Positions 44,376-53,623 of a stretch of DNA of 64,000 nucleotides are shown here, one piece after another. The stretch's first letter is position 1, and the number at the start of each line of letters is the position of its first letter. The position numbers were made by a program, and so were the translations under genes. Origin of the DNA: Candidatus Gastranaerophilales bacterium (GTDB lineage Bacteria > Cyanobacteriota > Vampirovibrionia > Gastranaerophilales > Gastranaerophilaceae); the NCBI GenBank assembly GCA_900770525.1, contig CAAHDT010000010.1, positions 1 through 64,000 on the forward strand, given 5' to 3'. The notes under the pieces were generated by a model. It made no database searches. It saw only the letters and a program-made list of their open reading frames with translations, and was not told where the DNA came from.

Positions 44376-45392
44376 ATGGGTATGGCTGCTTCACAAGCTA
44401 GATTTTTAGGTTTGACGGCTAGAAAGAATAACGTTGAATTTGAAGGTCAACAAATAAACCAACAAAGAACAATGTTATCTAACCAGTCTGCAAACTACTA
44501 TAATGACCTTCTCGGTATGACTGTTCCGACTCCACCGTCAGTGGACAATTATACTAAGACAGTTTATTCATTTGAGGATGGCGCATTAAATAACACGGTT
44601 ACTTCATTGATTGCACAGGCTAACGGATTGTATACCGTAAGCTATTTGTCAAAATGGCAGGATGATTATTCTGCAATCTCAGCAGCAACAAGCATTGTTA
44701 CAAGAACCGGAAATGATACTACTGGTTTTAACTATGCAATTGGGGCTGCTGATTTGAGAGCATTAGGTTCTGCAGATGAATCAATTACTGACACAACTAA
44801 ACAAGCTGCAAGACAGAGAGAAGAAAAAGCTTGGGCAAATATGCTTGAGTTGAAATATGGTAAATCTGACTGGTGCGTAAGATACGTTACTGACTCTTCA
44901 ACAGGAGCCGAAGTCCCTTATTTCTACAGTAAAGCTGATTTAGAAAAAGCTACTTACGATGCCCAGACTGGTTCTTCTTTGTCAAACATCAATTGCTACA
45001 CAATCGGTAGTGAACAGAAAATTGAAGAACACAGAGCAATCGAAAATTGTAAAGTTGAAAAAGATTCTTCAGGTCGTTTCATAACTTTGAGTATTCCTGA
45101 AGAAGTAGATGGAAAAGTTATCTATACAGATTTTGCCCTAACAACTGAAACTACAACTGATCAAGATGCATACAATGATGCAATGAATGAATACGAATAC
45201 CAAAAACAATTGTATGATCAATCAGTTGAAAAAATTAACTCTAAAATTGAAATTATTCAATCTGAAGATAAAAACTTAGAATTAAGACTTAAACAACTTG
45301 ATACTGAACAAGATGCAATTTCTACCGAAGTTGATGCGGTATCAAAAGTAATCGAAAAAAATACCGAAAGTTCATTCAAAACATTCGGTTAA
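44376..45392 (+). CDS. protein of unknown function with MGMAASQARFLGLTARK start
   Basis: 338 residues. The N-terminal ~50 residues (MGMAASQARFLGLTARKNN then EGQQINQQR) are a conserved-looking helical block resembling the start of flagellar hook or secretion-associated proteins, though no flagellar gene is near. The rest is Asp/Ser/Thr-rich, with a coiled-coil at about 285-335. No signal peptide. AAAGGAAAGG precedes the ATG. Not otherwise recognised. Confidence 0.65.
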   Translation: MGMAASQARFLGLTARKNNVEFEGQQINQQRTMLSNQSANYYNDLLGMTVPTPPSVDNYTKTVYSFEDGALNNTVTSLIAQANGLYTVSYLSKWQDDYSAISAATSIVTRTGNDTTGFNYAIGAADLRALGSADESITDTTKQAARQREEKAWANMLELKYGKSDWCVRYVTDSSTGAEVPYFYSKADLEKATYDAQTGSSLSNINCYTIGSEQKIEEHRAIENCKVEKDSSGRFITLSIPEEVDGKVIYTDFALTTETTTDQDAYNDAMNEYEYQKQLYDQSVEKINSKIEIIQSEDKNLELRLKQLDTEQDAISTEVDAVSKVIEKNTESSFKTFG

Positions 45393-45437
45393 TAAAAAGA
45401 TTTTCCTTTCCCTTTTTCCTTTTTCCTATTATTTTCC

Positions 45438-45468
45438 AACGACTAACGTGATGCTAGTCGTTTTTTTT
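45438..45468. terminator. terminator between convergent genes
   Basis: AACGACTA pairs with TAGTCGTT around a nine-base loop, followed by eight T on the plus strand. Confidence 0.8.
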
Positions 45469-45631
45469 AGGTTTCTTCTGGAATGAAAAACTCTGAATTG
45501 TCTAGTAATTCTCTTATGTGTTCGTAACAACAAGCATTATGAGTAATTTGTTGATATTCCCTCACAATACTCAAAACATCATCCGTAGACATTTTAATAA
45601 TTCTTCTTTTTCCTTCAATTATTCTTGCCAT
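45467..45631 (-). CDS. small protein of unknown function
   Basis: 54 residues from ATG at 45631 (MARIIEGKRRIIKM), with GGAAAGGAAG upstream; the longer frame to 45739 lacks a start signal. Two adjacent Cys (ACCYEH). The stop lies in the T-run of the shared terminator. Not recognised; the ribosome site supports it being real. Confidence 0.5.
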   Translation of the reverse strand: MARIIEGKRRIIKMSTDDVLSIVREYQQITHNACCYEHIRELLDNSEFFIPEET

Positions 45632-45769
45632 AACTACACTTCCTTTCCAAAATGTGATACGGAATACTAAAACAAATACTTTTGACAAATCAGATATTTG
45701 GTTTAGGAAAATGGTTTCAAATAAGAAGTCAGAATACAAAAATGACTTTTAGTTTGGCTTATCCTATCA

Positions 45770-45798
45770 TTGACGACAACAGGCAAATATGTTATAAT
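45770..45798 (+). promoter_or_regulatory. strong promoter of the nfeD-SPFH operon
   Basis: TTGACG at 45770-45775, a 17-base spacer, and TATAAT at 45793-45798 preceded by TGT (extended -10). Confidence 0.75.
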
Positions 45799-45833
45799 CA
45801 GCCTTGTAAAATATTTAAGATAGGAGTTTTATT

Positions 45834-46259
45834 ATGGCTTTATGGCAGATTTTTTCTATAGTTTCTGTTGTTGCAATAATTTTAGAAATCGTAATTCCTT
45901 CCGGATTTTTTCTTAATTTTGCGGTAGCAGGTGTACTTACAGCTTTGTTATCACTATTTGTAAACAGTATTTATGCATTAACCATTGATTTTATTATTCT
46001 TGCGGTTTTGTCTGTTTGGTTTATAAGACCGCTTTTAATAAAGAAAAAGGATGAAAAATCTAAACATACAGGTTTAGACGACAAATACATAGGAAAAACC
46101 GCCAAAGTTATTGAACCGATAACAAAAACATCAGGCGCAATCACTATTTATGAAGAACGCTGGGATGCAAGAACCGTAAATGATGAAGAAATTCCGGTTG
46201 GTGCTGATGTAAAAATTCTAAAAAATGACAGTTTGATTTTGTACGTAGAAAAGATATAA
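45834..46259 (+). CDS. NfeD-like membrane protein
   Basis: 141 residues of the short NfeD1b form. Two or three N-terminal hydrophobic segments (about 5-70), then a C-terminal OB-fold domain with GKTAKVIEPI and YEERWDARTVNDEEIPVGADVKI-type pattern. It pairs with the SPFH protein encoded 16 bases later, as in most bacteria, and acts in membrane microdomains. AGGAG precedes the ATG. Confidence 0.88.
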   Translation: MALWQIFSIVSVVAIILEIVIPSGFFLNFAVAGVLTALLSLFVNSIYALTIDFIILAVLSVWFIRPLLIKKKDEKSKHTGLDDKYIGKTAKVIEPITKTSGAITIYEERWDARTVNDEEIPVGADVKILKNDSLILYVEKI

Positions 46260-46275
46260 GAAAAGGAGTCTTTTA

Positions 46276-47247
46276 ATGGGTTTACTTATTTTAATTTTAT
46301 TGGTTGCATTAATAATTTATGTAGCCAAGGGTATCGTAATCGTTCAACAGCAACAAGAAGTTATTATTGAACGTATGGGGCGTTATGAAAAAACACTTTC
46401 AGCAGGATTGAATTTTATATTTCCAATTCTTGAAGCCCCTCGTGGAATTTTAACAAAACAAGTTCAGCGTGGATTTGATGGTCAGTCTTATTATACATTG
46501 AAGCTTGCGGATAGAATTGACAAACGTGAACAAATGTATGATTTCCCTCGTCAAAATGTTATCACTGAAGATAACGTATCAATCACAATTAATGCACTTA
46601 TCTACTTCCAAATTGTAGATTCTCAAAGAGCAGTTTACGAAATTGCAAACTTGCCTGAAGCAATCGAAAAACTTACTCAAACTAACTTGAGAAACCTTGT
46701 AGGGCAAATGGACTTGCAAAAGACATTGACTTCTCGTAACACAATTAACACAGAACTTCGTACAATATTGGATGAAGCAACAAATAAATGGGGTGTAAAA
46801 GTTAACCGTGTAGAAATTCAAGATATTTTCCCTCCTGCAGACATTCAAGCTTCTATGGATAAATTGATGAAAGCAGATAGAGAAAAAACTGCGACTATTA
46901 CAGAAGCAGAAGGGTTGAAGCAAGCTGCTATCAGAAAAGCAGAAGGTGAAAAAGAAGCTGCAATCCGTTCTGCAGAAGGTGAAAAACAAGCAGAAATCTT
47001 AAGGGCAGAAGGTGTTGCTCAAGCTCGTATTATTGAAGCTAATGCTGAAAAAGAAGCTATCGGTAGAATTATTGATGCCCTAGCTGATAAAGGGCAACCG
47101 GACAAATACCTTATCGCGATGAAATATCTTGAAACTCTCAGTGATATTACTAAAGGTGATAACAACAAAGTTGTTTATATGCCATATGAAGCAACAGGTA
47201 TTCTTTCTTCTGTTGATGGTATTAAACAAATGTTTGACAAAAAGTAA
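46276..47247 (+). CDS. SPFH/stomatin-like protein (QmcA-type)
   Basis: 323 residues. One N-terminal membrane anchor (LLILILLVALIIYVAKG), then an SPFH/band 7 domain (ERMGRYEKTLSAGLNFIFP, PRQNVITEDNVSI) and a long Ala/Glu-rich coiled-coil (~200-265), giving large ring oligomers. AAAGGAG precedes the ATG. Partner of the NfeD-like protein. Confidence 0.92.
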   Translation: MGLLILILLVALIIYVAKGIVIVQQQQEVIIERMGRYEKTLSAGLNFIFPILEAPRGILTKQVQRGFDGQSYYTLKLADRIDKREQMYDFPRQNVITEDNVSITINALIYFQIVDSQRAVYEIANLPEAIEKLTQTNLRNLVGQMDLQKTLTSRNTINTELRTILDEATNKWGVKVNRVEIQDIFPPADIQASMDKLMKADREKTATITEAEGLKQAAIRKAEGEKEAAIRSAEGEKQAEILRAEGVAQARIIEANAEKEAIGRIIDALADKGQPDKYLIAMKYLETLSDITKGDNNKVVYMPYEATGILSSVDGIKQMFDKK

Positions 47248-47272
47248 TGTTATTTATAACCAATATAAGTCT

Positions 47273-47305
47273 AAAGGCGAAAACCAAATGGTTTTCGCCT
47301 TTTTT
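47273..47305. terminator. bidirectional terminator
   Basis: A 13-base perfect stem (AAAGGCGAAAACC with GGTTTTCGCCTTT), AAAT loop and T-run, between the SPFH and folE2 genes. Confidence 0.85.
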
Positions 47306-47335
47306 AATGCTCAAAATGCTCAAAAAAAATAAAAA

Positions 47336-48115
47336 TTATTTTATTTCTTTTTGATAGGCCCAAGCCGAATGATTATGAATGCTTTCAAAAGCCTCACAAT
47401 CAACTTCAAATTCTTTTACAATGGGGTGGTTTCGCAGTTTTACAACAACGTCACGCAATACGTCCTCTACAAATTTGGGATTGTCCCAAGCTTTTTCGGT
47501 TACAAATTTTTCATCTTCACGTTTTAATAGAGGATAAACAGGACAAGATGCACAACTTTCAATAAGTTCAATTAAGTCTTCCAACCAAATGTGCTTGTCT
47601 TCGTCATAAGACACTTTTACCGTAATAAAGGCTCTTTGGTTATGTGCCCCATTGTCGGAAATTTCCTTCGAGCAAGGGCACAAGGTCGTTACCGGAACCT
47701 GAACTCCTAAGAAAAATTTGTAATCATCTCCTTCAATTACTCCTTCAAATGAGCAATCATAGCTCATTTGCGCAGGCAACTTTGTTACCGGAGATTTTTT
47801 TTCTAAGAAATATTTGAAATTAAATTCTAATTCTCCGCTTTGCGCGTCTAAGTTTTTAATAATCTTTTCAAGACACCCCTTGATATCTACCCCAAGAAGA
47901 TTTCTTGTTTGCCATTCATTGAGCACTTCAACAAAACGTGACATATGTGTCCCTTTGTAATCTCTCGGCAATGAGACGCTAACTCTTGCACTTGCGCTCA
48001 CAACCTGATTAGACTTGTTTTTTCGTTGAATAATTAGTGGTAAATCAAGATTTTTTATCCCAACTTTCTGGATATCAACATTTCTTGTATCTTTAGAATT
48101 TTGAACATCTTTCAT
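47336..48115 (-). CDS. folE2: GTP cyclohydrolase I type IB
   Basis: 259 residues, normal for the FolE2 (COG1469) family. It converts GTP to dihydroneopterin triphosphate for folate or queuosine synthesis. CPCSKEISDNGAHNQR carries the active-site Cys and the family signature, and VTKLPAQMS and DLIELIESCASCPVYPLLKR are further conserved parts. AAAGGGCG precedes the ATG. FolE2 can use metals other than zinc. Confidence 0.95.
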   Translation of the reverse strand: MKDVQNSKDTRNVDIQKVGIKNLDLPLIIQRKNKSNQVVSASARVSVSLPRDYKGTHMSRFVEVLNEWQTRNLLGVDIKGCLEKIIKNLDAQSGELEFNFKYFLEKKSPVTKLPAQMSYDCSFEGVIEGDDYKFFLGVQVPVTTLCPCSKEISDNGAHNQRAFITVKVSYDEDKHIWLEDLIELIESCASCPVYPLLKREDEKFVTEKAWDNPKFVEDVLRDVVVKLRNHPIVKEFEVDCEAFESIHNHSAWAYQKEIK

Positions 48116-48151
48116 TTTTGATTACGCCCTTTGTAAAGTTTTATTACAAAC

Positions 48152-48261
48152 TTGATTAAAAAATAGCAATTTTTTTAATCTGTTTTACTTTATATAAACA
48201 TAAAGCTCTCTCTTCTTATTTAAACGGATAGGCCTTGAAAAAGATTCAAGGTCTTTTTTTT
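48152..48261 (+). ncRNA. candidate small RNA or orphan promoter-terminator pair
   Basis: Plus strand, between two minus-strand genes: TTGATT (48152-48157), 16-base spacer, TTTAAT (48174-48179), and about 60 bases later a nine-base hairpin (GGCCTTGAA with TTCAAGGTC) followed by seven or eight T (48231-48261). The terminator is oriented plus, though no plus-strand gene precedes it. A transcript of about 75 bases is implied. The hairpin could instead be a weak terminator for the thioredoxin gene. Confidence 0.3.
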
Positions 48262-48263
48262 AT

Positions 48264-48722
48264 CTATTTATGACAAGCTTTAGCTTCATCAAGTTGTGCT
48301 CTGATTTTTAGATATCTGTCAAGTTCAACTCTCAACTTTTTCAAATCCATATAGATTGAATTGTTTAGTAAAAATCTGTTGTCATATTTAGGGTCAATAA
48401 TGTACATTGTAGGGAAACCTGATAATGCAACATCTTGAACCAAATCTTGGTGTTCAGGATCTTCCGCGTTAATCATCACAATATCATACTTGTTTTTGTA
48501 TAAATTGCTGACAGTTTTGAATTTTGGCATAAATCTCAGACAATATCCACACCAATCAACGTAAAATAAAGCAATAACAGGTTTTTCTGATTGCATTGCC
48601 TCATCATAAGAAACACCTATTTTATAATCTGACGGAACATGCTTTTTAGTCGCAACGTTAACTGCGTAAGCTCCGGCAATAGTAAATGCTAAGATAATTA
48701 CAGCTATTAAAAGTTTTTTCAT
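48264..48722 (-). CDS. exported thioredoxin-fold protein
   Basis: 152 residues from ATG at 48722 (MKKLLIAVIIL), with GGAGAGGAG upstream. N-terminal signal or anchor segment (3-22), then a thioredoxin fold with the redox pair DWCGYC and the cis-Pro in GFPTMYI. Probably faces the periplasm as a disulfide reductase or cytochrome-maturation-type protein; partner unknown. Minus-strand TATAAT just upstream of the ribosome site. Confidence 0.85.
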   Translation of the reverse strand: MKKLLIAVIILAFTIAGAYAVNVATKKHVPSDYKIGVSYDEAMQSEKPVIALFYVDWCGYCLRFMPKFKTVSNLYKNKYDIVMINAEDPEHQDLVQDVALSGFPTMYIIDPKYDNRFLLNNSIYMDLKKLRVELDRYLKIRAQLDEAKACHK

Positions 48723-48820
48723 AATTCTTCTCCTCTCCAGAATTATAGCGCAAACAAGGTTCCTCGGAAATTCCTGCCGGAAAATAAAATTCATATAATT
48801 AATAAAACTTAATACATGAC

Positions 48821-48859
48821 TTGAAAAAGTATATATTATGATATATACTAAGTATATAT
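48821..48859 (+). promoter_or_regulatory. sigma factor gene promoter with overlapping palindrome
   Basis: TTGAAA at 48821-48826, a 17-base spacer, and TATACT at 48844-48849. The -10 lies inside a 19-base palindrome, ATATATACT-A-AGTATATAT (48841-48859), a probable operator. Confidence 0.5.
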
Positions 48860-48930
48860 TTAGTCGTGTCTATTTCGTGTTACATTTTTAAGTTCTTATT
48901 TCGCAAAGAAATGAGAGGGAGTTTAACGTT

Positions 48931-49845
48931 ATGAGTAAAAATACCCCAATCAAAATGAAGAAAACATCTTCAAAGTCTGATCCAGCAAAGTATGAAGTTT
49001 TGCAAGCAAGTAATGACAGTCTTTTACAAAATTATTTAAAAGAAATTGCCAATTATCCTTCTTTGTCATCAAAAGAAGAAAAAGAAATTGCAAAACTTGC
49101 AAGTGAAGGAAATGCAGAAGCTAAACAAAAATTAATTCAAGTAAACTTAAAGCTTGTTGTTTGTATTGCGAAAAAAGCAATTCATGTATCAGGTATTCCT
49201 GTAATAGATTTAATTCAAGAGGGAAACCTTGGGTTAATGATTGCTGCTGAAAAATTTAATTACAAACTCGGTTATAAATTTGCGACATATGCAAGCTGGT
49301 GGATTAAACAATCTATGTTTAAGGCTATTTCAGAACAATCTCACTGTATGAAAATTCCGGTATACATCCAAGAAACTTTATCAAAATTTTCTAAAATTAA
49401 GTCTGTAATGGAAAAAGAAACGAACGGACAAGTTAAAACGCAAGATGTTGCAAAAAAAATGAATATTGCGCCGGACAAAATTGAAAAATTCTTATCAGCG
49501 TACACTAAAACTATATCCATTGAGAGTGGATTGGAGCGTGAAAACGGCAAGGACATGAATATTGCAGATATTTTGGAAGATGACAAGGCTTCTGCAACCT
49601 CAGAGGTTGAATACCAAAACTTGCAAACAGATATAGAAATGGTTATTTCAACCTTAAAAGAAAGAGAACAAGAAGTTGTAAGGATGAGATACGGGCTTGG
49701 GGATGCAACCAAGAGAACTCTTGAAGAAATTGGAAATATTTATGGTGTAACAAAAGAATGTATTCGTCAAACTGAGATGAGAGCGTTAAAAAAAATTAGA
49801 GCATCCGCGTTAGGACAAGAGATTCTATCCGGATATATAGGCTAA
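48931..49845 (+). CDS. sigma-70 family RNA polymerase sigma factor (group 2-like)
   Basis: 304 residues. No region 1.1; region 1.2 (NDSLLQNYLKEIANYP), region 2 with LIQEGNLGLMIAAEKF and FATYASWWIKQSMFKAISEQSHCMKIPVY, region 3, and region 4 with LKEREQEVVRMRYGLGD and the HTH RTLEEIGNIYGVTKECIRQTEMRALKKIR. The 2.4 segment differs from housekeeping SigA (usually RAI..Q.R.IRIPVH), so it is probably a group 2 alternative sigma; cyanobacteria and relatives often have several. GAGGGAG precedes the ATG. Confidence 0.9.
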   Translation: MSKNTPIKMKKTSSKSDPAKYEVLQASNDSLLQNYLKEIANYPSLSSKEEKEIAKLASEGNAEAKQKLIQVNLKLVVCIAKKAIHVSGIPVIDLIQEGNLGLMIAAEKFNYKLGYKFATYASWWIKQSMFKAISEQSHCMKIPVYIQETLSKFSKIKSVMEKETNGQVKTQDVAKKMNIAPDKIEKFLSAYTKTISIESGLERENGKDMNIADILEDDKASATSEVEYQNLQTDIEMVISTLKEREQEVVRMRYGLGDATKRTLEEIGNIYGVTKECIRQTEMRALKKIRASALGQEILSGYIG

Positions 49846-49898
49846 GTCGTTAAGGGTAGTTGTTAAATTCCTCGTATTTATTATGTTAATAGGTTTTG

Positions 49899-49925
49899 AA
49901 AGCGGACTTTAAAGGTTCGCTTTTT
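49899..49925 (+). terminator. sigma factor gene terminator
   Basis: A nine-base stem (AAAGCGGAC with GTTCGCTTT, one G-U) with seven-base loop and T-run. Confidence 0.7.
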
Positions 49926-49985
49926 GTTTTATATTTTCCTATAAATAGATGTTTACTTTTTCTTAAAAACAATTAAGATATAGCT

Positions 49986-50522
49986 ATGAGAAAGTTTTTG
50001 AGTTTAATATTTTCTATACTAATTTTGTCAAACATTCCAACCTTTGCGGAAGGTGATTTATGGGATAATTTTGGTGACCAAAATTATTACGGGAACAAAG
50101 GAGCTGTATCTGATGAAGAGTTTGACAAAGCTATAGAAAGCAAAAAAAGAGAAAAACCGCCTAAAAAAATGAAAGGGGAGAGCATTCAACAAAGTGACGA
50201 AACAAATGCAATAAATCAAATTCCCAAAGAACTTCCCGTTGTATGTATATCGACCCCGATACAAATAAATGAAGATGCTGTTTTACCAATCGGGCATTAT
50301 CAAGTCGTAGGTGAAAAACGAGGTGATAAAATATACTTGAAATTATACCAAGGACATTATTTGATGGCTGAATTTGAGGCGGAAGAAACATTGGAAGATT
50401 TTAATGAACCGGAAGTTTCTTTTGTTAACTTTATAACAGATAAAGATAACAAGTTAAAAATAATTTTTGGTTCAATAGATTTTAATGCTTTTGCTACTGT
50501 AAATCCGGCTCAGCCTGACTAA
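49986..50522 (+). CDS. exported protein of unknown function
   Basis: 178 residues. N-terminal signal peptide (MRKFLSLIFSILILSNIPTFA), then a Lys/Glu-rich stretch (~40-70) and a beta-rich C-terminal domain. No ribosome site; TAAGAT at 49974-49979 lies six bases before the ATG with TTTACT about 16 bases further up, so it may be leaderless. Its stop codon overlaps the convergent trkH stop. Not recognised. Confidence 0.6.
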   Translation: MRKFLSLIFSILILSNIPTFAEGDLWDNFGDQNYYGNKGAVSDEEFDKAIESKKREKPPKKMKGESIQQSDETNAINQIPKELPVVCISTPIQINEDAVLPIGHYQVVGEKRGDKIYLKLYQGHYLMAEFEAEETLEDFNEPEVSFVNFITDKDNKLKIIFGSIDFNAFATVNPAQPD

Positions 50523-51982
50523 ACCTTTATTGACCAGAAGTCTTTTTGACACATAACTAAAAATGGAATGAGTTCAAGACGTCCGACTATCATATTGAAT
50601 ATTAAAATTAATTTAGTTGATGAGTGCATAAAGTCGAAAGATTCCATTGGACCAATTGTACCAAAGCCGGGACCTATATTACCTAATGCTGTAATAGTCG
50701 AAGTTAATCCGAGAGTATGGTTTTGTTCTATTAAGGTTACTGTTATGGCTGTAATTGCATAAATCATAAAATAGAAAAATACGAATACCACAACTTGTCT
50801 TATAACTTCTGGTGGAACTACAGAATTATCAATTTTAACATTTAGCACGGCATTAGGGTGTAGTATTTTAACAATTTCATTTTTCATTGTTTTGAATACA
50901 AGGAGCCATCTTGTCATTTTAATACCACCTCCGGCTGAACTTGCACAAGAGCCAAAAAACATGACAATAAACAAAAGTATTTGTGCAGAATAACTCCATT
51001 TTGTAAAATCAACACTTGCAGCTCCCGTGGATGTCATTAAGCTTACAACCTGAAACGCAGAGTGTCTTAACGCATCTCCTATATTGTAATTGTGTGTAAT
51101 GATAAGCATTGTTGCTATCATTAATGAGGCACACATAACAACAGAAAAGTATAAATTAAATTCTTCACTCTTAAAAAGTAATAAAGGATTACGTTTTTGT
51201 ATGACTTTATACTGAAGATTAAAACTTGCGCCTGCAAAAAACATAAAAATAAAAATTAACCATGTCGCACATGGCAAGTGATATCCCATAATACTTTGCG
51301 GATTTGGAGAAAAACCTCCGGCTGAAAGTGTTGATAATGCATTGCAAATAGAATCAAAAATTGGCATTCCAACGATTATTAACAAAACGGCGAGTAAAAT
51401 TGTTAGCCCTAAATACAATTTCCATAATGTAGAAGCTGTATTTCGAATTCTTGGAGTAAACTTATCTTCGGTAGGTCCTGGAGCTTCTGCAAAAAACATT
51501 TGGCGTCCAGCAACGGCAAATTGAGGTAATATCGCTACAAATAGTACGATTATTCCTAAACCGCCTAACCATTGAGTCAAGCTTCTCCAGAAAAATAAAG
51601 CTTTCGGGTAGTCAAAGTTCGTAAAAATAGTTGCGCCTGTAGTTGTTATTCCTGATGTTGCTTCAAATAGTGCATTAATGAACGAAAAATTGTAGAACAA
51701 ATAAGGAATAGCTGCCAAAAAAGCAAAAACAATCCAAGAAGAAGCGACTATAAATAACGCTTCTGATTTTTTTATGTCATTTAAATTTTCCAGTTTTGCT
51801 GTTTGGGGATAAATTTTTCTTATTAAATATCCAAGTCCGGCAGAAAATATAGCCGCAGTAATGAATGGTGTAATAGAACTCTTATCGTGATAAACAAGGG
51901 CGATTAATATCGGTAAAAACAGGAAAATCCCTGTATACATCATCATAAGGCTTATAGCTTTTAGTATATAACTTAATCTCAT
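50519..51982 (-). CDS. trkH: Trk/Ktr potassium transporter, membrane subunit
   Basis: 487 residues with about ten to twelve hydrophobic segments in four M1-P-M2 repeats. Selectivity-loop segments include ATSGITTTGATIF, STLSAGGFSPNP, MTSTGAASVDF and ALGNIGPGFGTIG. It takes up K+ through the inner membrane and is gated by TrkA, whose gene ends two bases upstream. Confidence 0.93.
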   Translation of the reverse strand: MRLSYILKAISLMMMYTGIFLFLPILIALVYHDKSSITPFITAAIFSAGLGYLIRKIYPQTAKLENLNDIKKSEALFIVASSWIVFAFLAAIPYLFYNFSFINALFEATSGITTTGATIFTNFDYPKALFFWRSLTQWLGGLGIIVLFVAILPQFAVAGRQMFFAEAPGPTEDKFTPRIRNTASTLWKLYLGLTILLAVLLIIVGMPIFDSICNALSTLSAGGFSPNPQSIMGYHLPCATWLIFIFMFFAGASFNLQYKVIQKRNPLLLFKSEEFNLYFSVVMCASLMIATMLIITHNYNIGDALRHSAFQVVSLMTSTGAASVDFTKWSYSAQILLFIVMFFGSCASSAGGGIKMTRWLLVFKTMKNEIVKILHPNAVLNVKIDNSVVPPEVIRQVVVFVFFYFMIYAITAITVTLIEQNHTLGLTSTITALGNIGPGFGTIGPMESFDFMHSSTKLILIFNMIVGRLELIPFLVMCQKDFWSIKV

Positions 51983-51983
51983 C

Positions 51984-53324
51984 CTACTTTACCTTAAAAA
52001 ATTCCTTTAAAATGTTTGCATCTTCTGATTTTACAAATGTTATCAAAATATCATCAGTTTTGATTTCCGTATCACCTTTTGGGATTATAACCTTATTTTT
52101 CCGTTGTATAACACCGATAATAGCAGCTACCGGAATTTTTAAATCCATTATCTTTTTAGAGTCAAATTCTTCTTTTACGCCAATTTCTAACAATTCTGCC
52201 TGACCTTGTTCGACTGTTGCTAAGATATCTACATCATTTTCTGCTAAATCATTTCTAACCTCATTGATAGCTGAATTTTTAGGAGATATGGCAACATCAA
52301 TTCCTACTTTCTCAAAAAGTGGAATGTTTAAAACTTTTGAAACTCTTGAAATTACACGTTTTACGCCTAATTGTTTTGCCAATAACGAACATAGTAAATT
52401 ACGTTCATCATTGTTGGTAACACTGATAACGACATCGCAACTTCCGATTTGTTCTTCATCCAATAATTGTAAATTGGTTCCGTCACCATTTATAACAAGT
52501 GCATTCGACAATTGCTGTGATATAAATTCGCATCTTGTATAATTTTTTTCAATTATTTTTGTTTTTACGTTTAATGACTCAAGACTTTGAGCAAGCATAA
52601 AACCAACTGTGCCTCCTCCAATTATTGCAACGGATTTGACGTATTCTTTTTCGTGGAAAAAAGTACCGGCAAGAATATCCAAGGAATGGGACGTTCCCAT
52701 AAATATTAACTTGTCCTCAGAACGAAGAACTGTATCCCCATTTGGAATAAACAACTCCCCATTTCGTGTGATTCCTACAATTAAGGTGTCGTTGGTAAAA
52801 CGGCAGTCTTTAACTTTTTTATCAACTATGGATAAGTGTGGGGCAAGTTTGTATTCCAAAAGTCGAGCTCTTCCGTCTGCAAAATTTTCAACATCAAGCG
52901 CTCTTGCAACTGTTACAATTCTGAAAATTTCTTGAGTCAGTAGTTCTTCCGGCCAAATAATATAGTCAATAAAAAAGTCGCCGCAAAGTCCGTTGTTTTT
53001 TTCAAAATATAAAGTGTTTTTATATTCTTCTTTTGATACAAAGCATATGGTTCTTATTCCGCCAACTTTTTTAGCTGATAAACAGGCAACAATATTGGCT
53101 TCATCTAAGGGGGTACATGCAATAAAAATATCCGTATTGTAAATGTCTGCTTTTTTAAGAACATTCATATCGCAAGCGTTTCCTTGAACAAAACTTATGT
53201 CCAATTTGGAAAATTCTTCGTTGCGATTTTCCTCTTTGTCAATAATCGTAATGTCGTGATCTTCAAAAAATTCTGTTGCAAGTAAACAGCCTACTTCTGT
53301 AGCACCAAAAATAATAATTTTCAT
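51984..53324 (-). CDS. trkA: Trk potassium uptake regulator TrkA
   Basis: 446 residues with two tandem RCK units, each a Rossmann NAD domain plus TrkA_C. First GATEVG near 8-13, second VAIIGGGTVGFM near 230-241. Cytoplasmic gating ring for TrkH. AAGGAT precedes the ATG. Third gene of mtnP-yggT-trkA-trkH. Confidence 0.94.
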   Translation of the reverse strand: MKIIIFGATEVGCLLATEFFEDHDITIIDKEENRNEEFSKLDISFVQGNACDMNVLKKADIYNTDIFIACTPLDEANIVACLSAKKVGGIRTICFVSKEEYKNTLYFEKNNGLCGDFFIDYIIWPEELLTQEIFRIVTVARALDVENFADGRARLLEYKLAPHLSIVDKKVKDCRFTNDTLIVGITRNGELFIPNGDTVLRSEDKLIFMGTSHSLDILAGTFFHEKEYVKSVAIIGGGTVGFMLAQSLESLNVKTKIIEKNYTRCEFISQQLSNALVINGDGTNLQLLDEEQIGSCDVVISVTNNDERNLLCSLLAKQLGVKRVISRVSKVLNIPLFEKVGIDVAISPKNSAINEVRNDLAENDVDILATVEQGQAELLEIGVKEEFDSKKIMDLKIPVAAIIGVIQRKNKVIIPKGDTEIKTDDILITFVKSEDANILKEFFKVK

Positions 53325-53337
53325 ACAACCGTATCCT

Positions 53338-53610
53338 TTATATTGCCAGTGTACTCAGTAGCATTAATACTATATTTTGAACTAATCCGAGAACAATTAT
53401 AGCAACAATTGGCGAAATATCAATCATTCCGATAGGAGGAATAAATCTTCTGAATAAGTTAAGATAAGCATCCGTAATTTGCCTAATTGTAAAGAACGGT
53501 TGTTTATACCAGTCAATTGTCGGAATAAAACTTAAAAAGCATCTGATTAAAATCATCAAATAAAACAGTGAAAAGATACTGTTTACACCACTGATTATAC
53601 CTTTAATCAT
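53338..53610 (-). CDS. YggT family membrane protein
   Basis: 90 residues with two hydrophobic segments (about 8-28 and 63-88) and the family motif RCFLSFIPTIDWYKQP. Role unclear; members affect cell division site or osmotic stress in some bacteria and plastids. GGAGGG precedes the ATG. 13 bases before trkA. Confidence 0.88.
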   Translation of the reverse strand: MIKGIISGVNSIFSLFYLMILIRCFLSFIPTIDWYKQPFFTIRQITDAYLNLFRRFIPPIGMIDISPIVAIIVLGLVQNIVLMLLSTLAI

Positions 53611-53623
53611 CTACCCTCCTCTC

